Source: Pectinophora gossypiella
Taxonomy: Eukaryota; Arthropoda; Insecta; Lepidoptera; Gelechiidae
Length of the DNA stretch: 64,000 bases
Direction of reading: 5' to 3'
NCBI RefSeq assembly: GCF_024362695.1
Contig: NC_065415.1
Coordinates: 5,497,438 to 5,561,437, forward strand
Shown here in pieces: positions 56,801 to 64,000 of this stretch. A program made the position numbers and the translations under genes. How positions within the stretch are numbered: position 1 is the stretch's first letter; the number at the start of each line of letters is the position of its first letter. The notes under the pieces are model-generated. The model ran no database searches. It was not told the DNA's origin and saw only the letters and a list, made by a program, of their open reading frames with translations.

Positions 56801-59597
56801 AGACTTCCAGAAACATGAAGTGGAGGCTTTTATAAAAATGCACAATATAGATGTCTTACTGGTTACCGAGGCACATCTTACGGCTAAGGTATCATTCCGT
56901 CTCGATGGTTATAACACCTATGCCACTTATCATCCAGATAACACAGCACATGCAGGCACAGCAGTAATCATCAAACAAAATGTGAAACACCATACACTAC
57001 CAGAGTACCGAACTCCTAAAATACAAGCCACATCTATATTAATATACGATAAACAGAGTTCTATTACAATATCATCTGTGTATTGTTCTCCAAAACAGAA
57101 AAGAAATCCTGAAACAATTGAAGACGATTTTAATAGTTTCTTTCAAACACTCGGCAATAGAGTAATAGCAGGAGGTGACTGGAATGCTAAACACACTATG
57201 TGGGGCTCGCGTCTTACAAACACCAGGGGACGTCAGTTATACAAGAGCATACGCCAACAACAATTCGACATTCTGTCGACCGGACAAGCTACTCATTATC
57301 CAACAGACTCAACCAAAGTCCCGGATCTGTTAGACTTCTTCGTCTACAAAGGGGTTCAATCTCACTTTCTCGCCATTGAAAGCTGCCTGGATTCTTCATC
57401 AGACCATGTACCACAAATCGCAACCTTGAGTTCTACCTTGATACATCGAACAATTCCTGCTTACCTATACAATAAGCACACAGACTGGGGTGCGTTCTAC
57501 CAACACCTAAATGAAAACCTAGATCTCAGACTAAGTATGAAAACGAAAGAAGACATCGATAGTGCTGCCGAGTACATAACAAAGAACATTCAGGAAGCTG
57601 CATGGCTGTGTACTCCAATACCCCGAGTAACATCAAAGGCACCGTTCAATCAATACATACCAAATGTCGTTAGGGAGAAAATCCTGGAAAAACGGCGCTT
57701 ACGGAGAGTTTGGCATTGCAGTCGACACCCAGCTGATAAAAAGGACTTTAATAGAGCTGCGGCAGAGCTTAAAAAACTTTTGATTGATACCGAGAATGAA
57801 ACGCTGGAAGTACATTTGCAAAACCTAACACCCGCTGCTCCCACCAAAAACGAATATTCGCTATGGAAAACTGTAAAATGTCGTGAAAAACCTCAATCAG
57901 CTCAGCATCCACTCAGAAATGTAAATGGCACGTGGGCAAAAACAGACCAAGAAAGGGCGGAAGCGTTTGGATTGTTTTTAAGTGGTGTTTTTACGACCAA
58001 CGAAGATCTTGGTGATAGAGATACGGATCGAGAGGTGACATCATTTCTAAAAAGCGATCTCCAGCTTAGTCCTCCTGTACGATGCTGTACGCCTGCAGAG
58101 CTCCGTCGGACAATACATGACCTTGAACTCAAAAAAGCCCCCGGGTTTGACCTAATAACAGCGGAAGTGCTAAGAAACTTACCAAGAAAGGCGCTGGTCT
58201 TGATCGTTTCTCTGTTTAACGCCATATTAAGGTCTGCGTATTATCCAAGTATTTGGAAAGTCTCGCAGATAACAATGATTCCAAAACCTGGAAAGCCGCC
58301 ACATCTGACGTCCTCATATCGACCCATAAGTCTTCTTCCGGTTCTGTCGAAGGTGTTTGAGAGAATCTTGGCAACACGACTGAATGAATGTCTCATGGAA
58401 GGGTCGCTCATTCCAGAACATCAATTCGGGTTTCGGAGGCATCACTCAACTATTGAGCAGGTGCATAGAGTGTGTGAGCACGTTAGAAAATCCCTCGAAC
58501 ACAAGAAATACTGTTCAGGAGTGTTCCTCGACGTGCAACAGGCCTTTGACAAGGTCTGGCACGATGGCCTAAAGTACAAGCTCAAAAAAACGCTACCACA
58601 TAATATGTACCTTCTCTTAGAATCCTACCTAGAGAGCCGCATTTTCTATGTTAAAATCAACGACGCAGTTTCAGACTTCTATGACATCAAGGCTGGAGTC
58701 CCCCAGGGATCAGTGCTCGGACCATTGTTATACCTCGTATTCACGGCTGACGTACCTGAGTCAGACAGTGTGATGACGGCTACATTCGCGGATGATACTG
58801 CTATCCTGTCATCGGACATTAACGCTGCGACTGCTTCAAGTAATCTGCAGATACATCTAGACAAGGTCCACACCTGGATGAAAGCCTGGCGTATCAAGGC
58901 TAGCGCAACAAAGTCCAACCACATAACTTTTACCTTGAGGAAAGAAGACTGCCCACCCGTGAAACTTGGCCAAGAGACCATGCCACACAATACAACAGTA
59001 AAATATCTCGGCTTTCATCTAGACCGGAAGCAAACTTGGAAAACACATATCCAAAAGAAACGTGATGAATGTAACCACCGATTTAGGACATTGAAGTGGC
59101 TCCTGGGCAGAAGATCACGGCTCTCCGTCGAAAATAAAATACTGGTGTACAAAGCGGTACTGAAACCAGTATGGACTTACGGCATTCAGCTGTGGGGTGC
59201 TGCAAAAACATCAAATATGGAAATACTACAACGCTTCCAAAACGGAGTGCTCAAATCAATAGCGCAAGCACCTTGGTTCACTCGCATGGACGAACTACAC
59301 GAGTACCTTGGAATGAGGACAGTTAAGCAAGAAATTGCCACAACTACAAGGCTATACAGAGATCGAATTACTCATCACCAAAACAAACTGGCCCGGAGTT
59401 TAAGTGACAACCACTACATGAGACGCCTCAAAAGGACGCACATATGGGATAACATACAGTAGCACCTTAATGAAGGCAGCCTTCTAATGAGGGGGCCTGT
59501 CCTGCATGTTAATAAAACCAAACCATCAAAACTGCTTATGGTCAGTCGACCGATCGCATGTTTGGGCACAAAAATGAAAAAAAAAAAAAAAAAAAAA
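56801..59597 (+). mobile_element. Jockey-clade non-LTR retrotransposon, 5'-truncated
   Basis: A LINE inserted between 18-bp target-site duplications. It contains almost all of ORF2, a short 3' UTR and a poly(A) tract (59577-59597). ORF1 and the first residues of ORF2 are missing, as in normal 5' truncation during target-primed reverse transcription. The intact frame and exact duplication suggest a recent insertion. Confidence 0.93.
56820..59462 (+). CDS. LINE ORF2: endonuclease / reverse transcriptase (880 aa, N-terminus truncated)
   Basis: Enzyme for target-primed reverse transcription. It has an apurinic-like endonuclease at residues 1-210 (E17 in VTEAHLT; GGDWNAKH at 118-125; SSDH at 193-196). 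The reverse transcriptase spans about 440-720: SYRPISLLPVLSKVFERIL, FLDVQQAFDKVW (D571), AGVPQGSVLGP (625-635) and FADD (656-659). The sequence pattern fits the Jockey clade. The given start is a GTG inside a frame that opens upstream at the junction (QKHEVEAF), so no authentic start is present and the protein is probably not expressed from its own promoter. No stop or frameshift interrupts it. Confidence 0.93.
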   Translation: MEAFIKMHNIDVLLVTEAHLTAKVSFRLDGYNTYATYHPDNTAHAGTAVIIKQNVKHHTLPEYRTPKIQATSILIYDKQSSITISSVYCSPKQKRNPETIEDDFNSFFQTLGNRVIAGGDWNAKHTMWGSRLTNTRGRQLYKSIRQQQFDILSTGQATHYPTDSTKVPDLLDFFVYKGVQSHFLAIESCLDSSSDHVPQIATLSSTLIHRTIPAYLYNKHTDWGAFYQHLNENLDLRLSMKTKEDIDSAAEYITKNIQEAAWLCTPIPRVTSKAPFNQYIPNVVREKILEKRRLRRVWHCSRHPADKKDFNRAAAELKKLLIDTENETLEVHLQNLTPAAPTKNEYSLWKTVKCREKPQSAQHPLRNVNGTWAKTDQERAEAFGLFLSGVFTTNEDLGDRDTDREVTSFLKSDLQLSPPVRCCTPAELRRTIHDLELKKAPGFDLITAEVLRNLPRKALVLIVSLFNAILRSAYYPSIWKVSQITMIPKPGKPPHLTSSYRPISLLPVLSKVFERILATRLNECLMEGSLIPEHQFGFRRHHSTIEQVHRVCEHVRKSLEHKKYCSGVFLDVQQAFDKVWHDGLKYKLKKTLPHNMYLLLESYLESRIFYVKINDAVSDFYDIKAGVPQGSVLGPLLYLVFTADVPESDSVMTATFADDTAILSSDINAATASSNLQIHLDKVHTWMKAWRIKASATKSNHITFTLRKEDCPPVKLGQETMPHNTTVKYLGFHLDRKQTWKTHIQKKRDECNHRFRTLKWLLGRRSRLSVENKILVYKAVLKPVWTYGIQLWGAAKTSNMEILQRFQNGVLKSIAQAPWFTRMDELHEYLGMRTVKQEIATTTRLYRDRITHHQNKLARSLSDNHYMRRLKRTHIWDNIQ

Positions 59598-59615
59598 AGA
59601 TTTCTTCCAGACTTC
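59598..59615 (+). repeat. Right target-site duplication of the Jockey-type LINE
   Basis: Exact copy of 56783-56800 directly after the poly(A) tract. Confidence 0.93.
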
Positions 59616-60171
59616 CATAAGGCGAGGAAAATGTAAAAATTGAAATTGCTTTCGCGGGAGGCGTCGGCCATTCGAGTCTTAACATTGCCATACCAAAAAA
59701 TATTAATTAATTATCTTTATACTTGTGTTGCCAGCAACACAAACTGTAAGTACGGTCACGAGTACTAACATGTATACACTTTGCAACCATGTCACATTAA
59801 CTTTTATGACAAATTAAACCGTAAGCCTCATTAAATGTCAAATATGATAGTGCGACAGGGTTCTAAAGTGGGTACATGATATTGCTCATGACTGTACAAC
59901 TTACCAACCAACCAAAGTTGGTTTTTGTTGCACCGTCAATTGTAAAAAAAATGTATTAAGTACTGTACTTATTTTTAATAAATAAATAAATAAACCAACC
60001 TTAATCTATACGCTCACGGACTATTAGAAGCAAACCAATTAAATTGTTTGGAGAATATAGGTACATACAGGAGGATATGGACAAACCTATTAACTTAATA
60101 ATACGTCGTAGCGCATCTATCTTCGAGTAACGAGTAGGTACGTCATAATTATTAAAAATGTTTTCCGGTTT

Positions 60172-60880
60172 TAATGAGGGATTTTCCAGGCTGTTCCTCA
60201 AAAACAATATAGACGGCGCTGTAAAGGTTTCCTTCGTTTAACCTTCTAATTCTTCTAATTTCATGGATAACAGACATATTGGCCCCGATTCCTGTAGACA
60301 TCTCTTAATTTTACTTTAAGTTATACCTGTCATTTTCTTATCCGCCGAAAAGGAAAGGGACGGATGATTGACAGCTCTTAATTTTAGGAAGAATGAGTAA
60401 ATAAATGAATAACCCGGGCGAATTTTTAGACGGTTGTTTTAGATTTGTGCTTAAAATTGACGTATGGTCCATAAATTTTATGCTTGTCGATTACCCGTCC
60501 CTTTCCTTTTCGGCGGATAAGAAAATGACAGATATAACCTAAAATAAAATTAGATGGTATTTACAGAAATTAGCACCATTATGCATCTTTTATCTTTATT
60601 TTTGGGTAGGTTACTAAACTGTGCTTGGGTGTAATAAAAAGGGTCATCATTTATATAACTTCCACCCATTATTATTCTGATCAAAATAAAGAGAAGCAAT
60701 ATAGGTAGCAATATAATTCTATATATAATGTTATCCAAATATCAAGCAACAATTTATTTTTATATATGCTTCTGGCATTACATTGTATTTTTGAATAATT
60801 ATGTTAGAGAAGATAGGTAATTATGACGTTAAATCTCGACAGCTCTATTTATATTATTATTGGGGATCGTAGCCTCATTA
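60172..60880. mobile_element. MITE family 4, copy 3, split by a nested MITE
   Basis: The left end taatgagggattttccaggc and atagacggcgctgtaaagg match the other copies. The right part resumes at atgcatcttttatctttatt after the nested element at 60290-60578 and includes aaaataaagagaagcaatat. The right terminus is diverged. Confidence 0.85.
60290..60578. mobile_element. Foldback MITE family 1, nested in MITE family 4
   Basis: tggccccgattcctgtagac at the left and aattagcacca at the right, with inner arms tcttatccgccgaaaaggaa and ttccttttcggcggataaga. It interrupts the gacatatgcat site of the host MITE. Confidence 0.88.
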
Positions 60881-61035
60881 AGTAGGCATAATTATTACAT
60901 TGCTAATAAATTCATGACATCAAGCTTGGCAGTAGAAAAACGTGACTATTGGTGATTGGGTGACCTAAGGGTACATTTTAATACCTACTTATTTCTAAAA
61001 TAAAAGAACCCCTAGTTGTGTGAAGAGTTACTATA

Positions 61036-61268
61036 CATGGTGTTAGTGACGTCGTAACGAAAACTTTGAGTAATGATTCAGGCCATGATTCTGAGTTAAT
61101 ATCAAGTGGAATTTTCTATCGCAAAAGTATAGAATTGAAAATAATTTAAAAAAACTAAATAAAAACCACTTGATGTTAACCCAGAATCATGATTCTACAT
61201 TGCTAATAATTCAGACCATGGTCTGAATCATCCCCCTGAGTATTCGTTACGATGTCACTAACACCCTG
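61036..61268. mobile_element. Foldback MITE family 3, copy 3
   Basis: catggtgttagtgacgtcgt and ttacgatgtcactaacaccc at the ends. It lies about 100 bp downstream of the gustatory receptor stop codon at 61368. Confidence 0.85.
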
Positions 61269-61366
61269 TATAGGTGTTAATTAATAACAACGTCACAACA
61301 AACATATTTTTGCCACGTAAATAAGTATAGGTAGGTTACTACAAGAGTATTGAAGTGAAATGGCTG

Positions 61367-61663
61367 TTTAAACGAAGTGAGATATTTGTATGATGACTAT
61401 CAAATACGTAGTAGCAACACTAACAAACTTAAGCATCAGCTTGATGTCAACAGAGAACATGTCGTACACAAATATGCGGAGCGGCCACGCATCTATCAGC
61501 TCCATGAACACCTTGGCTTGCACTCGCATGGTCCGCGGCAGGTCGTAGTCCATGATTATCTCATTGACGAGCAGCTTCGTGTTGTTGCGACAGGTCAGGA
61601 GGGTCTCGCACGTGAACGACATTACAGCGACACTGAAGATCGTGAGGATACACCAAATGATGA
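61367..61663 (-). repeat. 297-bp identical tract, copy in the 61368-62606 receptor gene
   Basis: Identical base for base to 63080-63376 (offset 1713). The first mismatch is t61664 versus c63377, after which differences become frequent. Confidence 0.93.
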
Positions 61664-62606
61664 TAGTCACCAATTGATCGGCCGTGGTGTCTGGAGACCT
61701 AAAGTAGTAAAGAGCTTCCCAAATGGCGACGATTACAAAGATGAAAGTTGACACAAGATTCATAAAGATTTGAAACTGAAATACTTCATTAATCAAAGAG
61801 CAAATGTTTCCGGTGGTGTTATACAGTGCCGCTAAATCGCGTATCTTCATATTATTGTGAGAGACACGGCCGACGAAATTAAACAGTTCAGATGAGATCT
61901 CTCTATCGTTGATAATGAATATTGGAGTCTTGTTAGCATCTTTCTCGTGTACAAACCTCATTAAGTACCCATTAATGATTTCTAGTCTACTCTTTAACAT
62001 TAAAATCATATTGCAAAACATAAACATTTCTAGGTCTTGTTCTAAGTATATAATCATCGATATAAAGTGGTATATACTAAAGTAAACGTCGGCATTAACT
62101 GCAACATCGAATATTGTAAACATTACATGGACTGCAGTAAGTAGTACAAGTAGCTTTATTGTTAAAAATCTGGATTTCGTGTAGAAACTTTCATTCATGC
62201 TAGTACACAGGGCTGTATCAAGTCTCACGAAACACAAAAATATTTCTATAGTTTTGTTTCTGAGATAAAACAACGTTAGTATTATCATTGTAATGTGTTC
62301 AATTATTACAATTATTGATGGCATTTCGATCATTACATCCGTCATGGTTGACATTCTAATTACCTTATTAGGAAGTTCTAACCCAGTTGAAAAAATGACG
62401 ACATAGATGAATGCTAAAAGCAACACTATTATTTTATACTTTCCTTCAATTGGTACAATATCTCCTTCTTTAGTTACGTAGAATCGGAAAATTCCAAAAA
62501 ATCTCTCACAGTACAACACCGGTTTAATTGAGAGCATGATATTGTTAACGTAGTTTTTCTTAATAGCACTTTTTTGTGATCTGTTATCTTCTGTAACCTC
62601 GCTCAT
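61368..62606 (-). CDS. Gustatory receptor (insect 7tm_7 family), single exon, 412 aa
   Basis: Insect chemoreceptor, expected as a ligand-gated channel in taste-neuron dendrites. The length fits insect Grs, and seven hydrophobic segments are spread over the protein (for example about 45-65, 80-115, 148-172, 180-205, 270-300, 308-328 and 385-405). Near the end, TYLIVIIQISHFV matches the Gr-family TYhhhhhQF signature with QI in place of QF. It starts at ATG 62606 and ends TAA at 61370-61368, with no intron, as in some expanded lepidopteran Gr clades usually linked to bitter taste. The ligand cannot be predicted. It lies in tandem with a second copy upstream; the last 96 codons are identical to it. 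Confidence 0.9.
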   Translation of the reverse strand: MSEVTEDNRSQKSAIKKNYVNNIMLSIKPVLYCERFFGIFRFYVTKEGDIVPIEGKYKIIVLLLAFIYVVIFSTGLELPNKVIRMSTMTDVMIEMPSIIVIIEHITMIILTLFYLRNKTIEIFLCFVRLDTALCTSMNESFYTKSRFLTIKLLVLLTAVHVMFTIFDVAVNADVYFSIYHFISMIIYLEQDLEMFMFCNMILMLKSRLEIINGYLMRFVHEKDANKTPIFIINDREISSELFNFVGRVSHNNMKIRDLAALYNTTGNICSLINEVFQFQIFMNLVSTFIFVIVAIWEALYYFRSPDTTADQLVTIIIWCILTIFSVAVMSFTCETLLTCRNNTKLLVNEIIMDYDLPRTMRVQAKVFMELIDAWPLRIFVYDMFSVDIKLMLKFVSVATTYLIVIIQISHFV

Positions 62607-63080
62607 TTTAATTCACAGTGTAGCTTAAGTTGTTATAAAATAAAGAATGCACGTTTTAATTATGCCACTAGGCGTTGTCAAATGAAATTACTGACTGAAT
62701 GCTTTTAGTGTAATTGTTGGTGAGGTGACTAGCAACTGAAATTTGTCACTTTGTTTTCTAAAATAATATACCTAGCTTAAAACAATTAATCACTTGATGA
62801 CAGGATAAACATATAGTAGGTATTATTTAATTAAAATGATTATATACTTATATTTGAATTGAGAGCCGTCGACGTCCAGAAAGATTATTTAAAAGACAAA
62901 ATTCGACTTTTCGTAAAGTCCAATTATTAATTTGAAAATTACAGGTTTTCTTTTTAAAACACCTGGGAGTTTAAAATTCATCTGAAAAAGCAATATAGCT
63001 ATTTAATGTGCGCAAATTATGTCAACAAATGTCAAATAACAATGTTGCTTTTTTAGATGAATTGCTTCTATGTGTCCTTT
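62607..63080. other. Spacer between the two gustatory receptor genes
   Basis: About 475 bp that must contain the promoter of the 61368-62606 gene. It includes a MITE family 2 copy (62970-63082) touching the stop of the upstream receptor. No clear TATA box can be assigned. Confidence 0.7.
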
Positions 63081-63082
63081 TT
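62970..63082. mobile_element. MITE family 2 copy abutting a gustatory receptor stop codon
   Basis: aattcatctgaaaaagcaat and tgcgcaaattatgtcaa at the left; gatgaattgcttctatgtgt then cctttttaa at the right. The usual terminal C-run is missing and the receptor 3' end begins there. Confidence 0.75.
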
Positions 63083-63376
63083 AAACGAAGTGAGATATTT
63101 GTATGATGACTATCAAATACGTAGTAGCAACACTAACAAACTTAAGCATCAGCTTGATGTCAACAGAGAACATGTCGTACACAAATATGCGGAGCGGCCA
63201 CGCATCTATCAGCTCCATGAACACCTTGGCTTGCACTCGCATGGTCCGCGGCAGGTCGTAGTCCATGATTATCTCATTGACGAGCAGCTTCGTGTTGTTG
63301 CGACAGGTCAGGAGGGTCTCGCACGTGAACGACATTACAGCGACACTGAAGATCGTGAGGATACACCAAATGATGA
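63080..63376 (-). repeat. 297-bp identical tract, copy in the 63081-64000 receptor gene
   Basis: Counterpart of 61367-61663. Its downstream edge coincides with the end of a MITE. Confidence 0.93.
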
Positions 63377-64000
63377 CAGTTACTAACTGACCGGAGGTGC
63401 TGTCTGGAGTTCGAAAATAATACAGAGAGGCCCAAATGGTAATAACTACGTAAGTAAAAGTTGATACAAGATTCATAAAGATTTGAAAATTAAATACTTC
63501 GTTGATCAAAGAGCAAGTGTTTCCGATGGTGTCGTACATCGCAGCTAAATCACGAATCTTCATATTATTGTGAGACACTCGACCGATGAAATTGAATTGT
63601 TTATTAGTGACATCTTTATCATTGATGATGAATATTGGAGTCGTGTTGACGTCCTTTTCCTGCACAAACTTCATTAAATAATCGTTAACAATGTTTAATC
63701 TACTCCTTAACATCAGGATCATTTTGCAAAACACGAATATTTCAAGGTCTTGTTCCAAGTATAAAATCATCGATATAAGTTTGCGAATCTTAAATTCGTC
63801 GTCAGTTGAAATATCGGCAATTGTAAATATTAAATGAGTTACAGCAAGTAATATGAGGAACTTGATAGTCCGGGATCTGGATCTCTTGTAGAAACCTTCG
63901 TTCATGTTAATGCATAGAGTAGTATCAAGTTCCACAAAAGTTGAAAATATTTCTATAGTAGTCTCGCTGAGAAAGAATAAGGTTGTTATGACGGATGCAA
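63081..64000 (-). CDS. Gustatory receptor, tandem paralogue (N-terminus beyond window)
   Basis: The frame is open to the window edge, ending TAA at 63083-63081; about 306 residues are visible. The first visible part (SVITTLFFLSETTIEIF) aligns with the same region of the downstream gene, so roughly 105 N-terminal residues lie outside. Key shared blocks are YLEQDLE, TPIFIIND, GRVSHNNMKIRDLAA and the C-terminal TYLIVIIQISHFV. Apart from the last 96 or so codons, which are identical at the nucleotide level, identity to the neighbour is only about two-thirds by eye. No intron is visible in this part. Confidence 0.88.
   Translation of the reverse strand, partial: ASVITTLFFLSETTIEIFSTFVELDTTLCINMNEGFYKRSRSRTIKFLILLAVTHLIFTIADISTDDEFKIRKLISMILYLEQDLEIFVFCKMILMLRSRLNIVNDYLMKFVQEKDVNTTPIFIINDKDVTNKQFNFIGRVSHNNMKIRDLAAMYDTIGNTCSLINEVFNFQIFMNLVSTFTYVVITIWASLYYFRTPDSTSGQLVTVIIWCILTIFSVAVMSFTCETLLTCRNNTKLLVNEIIMDYDLPRTMRVQAKVFMELIDAWPLRIFVYDMFSVDIKLMLKFVSVATTYLIVIIQISHFV

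Noticed and set aside
57650..58990. Antisense open frames of 65-107 codons opposite the LINE ORF2
   Set aside because: They are shadows of the long reverse-transcriptase frame with no domain of their own.
61377..63386. Antisense open frames of 109-124 codons over both gustatory receptor 3' ends with identical translations
   Set aside because: They lie opposite the receptor coding strand, and their identity is fully explained by the 297-bp identical DNA tract.

Overview
The window is an insect nuclear genome segment, almost certainly from a moth or butterfly (Lepidoptera). It is AT-rich and intron-rich, with GT-AG introns, an intronless insect gustatory receptor pair, and several repeat families I know from Lepidoptera (tRNA-derived SINEs, RTE-like LINE ends with ATG-rich tails, foldback MITEs, a mariner and a Jockey-clade LINE). 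No bacterial-type genes, rRNA genes or CRISPR arrays are present.

One large gene fills most of the window on the minus strand. It has 14 coding exons from 54826 down to 4372 and encodes a 782-residue monocarboxylate transporter-like protein (SLC16/MCT, major facilitator superfamily). I placed every exon edge on GT/AG signals, and the phases chain without a break to a stop. The first coding exon is at 54740-54826. A second possible first exon at 53078-53146 has the same splice phase and would give a different N-terminus. TM1-6 are encoded by exons 2-4, a cytoplasmic loop of roughly 270 residues by exons 5-10, TM7-12 by exons 10-13, and an acidic tail with PPxY and PDZ-ligand-like motifs by exon 14.

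The introns hold most of the repeats. Intron 1 (39639-54739) has SINEs, RTE tails and a perfect hairpin. Intron 2 (29708-39358) has a 4.4 kb array of 17 monomers of about 254 bp, arranged in three higher-order units. Intron 3 (15841-29563) has a nearly intact mariner and several MITEs. Intron 5 (13030-15086) has a giant inverted repeat with arms of about 480 bp.

Upstream of the transporter, a young Jockey-type LINE (56801-59597) is flanked by an 18-bp target-site duplication. The right end carries two tandem intronless gustatory receptor genes on the minus strand (61368-62606 complete; 63081-64000 cut by the window edge). Their last 297 bp are identical although the rest has clearly diverged, which points to recent gene conversion or segmental copying. 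No novel multi-gene system is visible. The strongest leads are the receptor conversion tract, the higher-order satellite carrying paired Pho/YY1-like motifs, the giant intronic hairpin, and the alternative transporter first exons.
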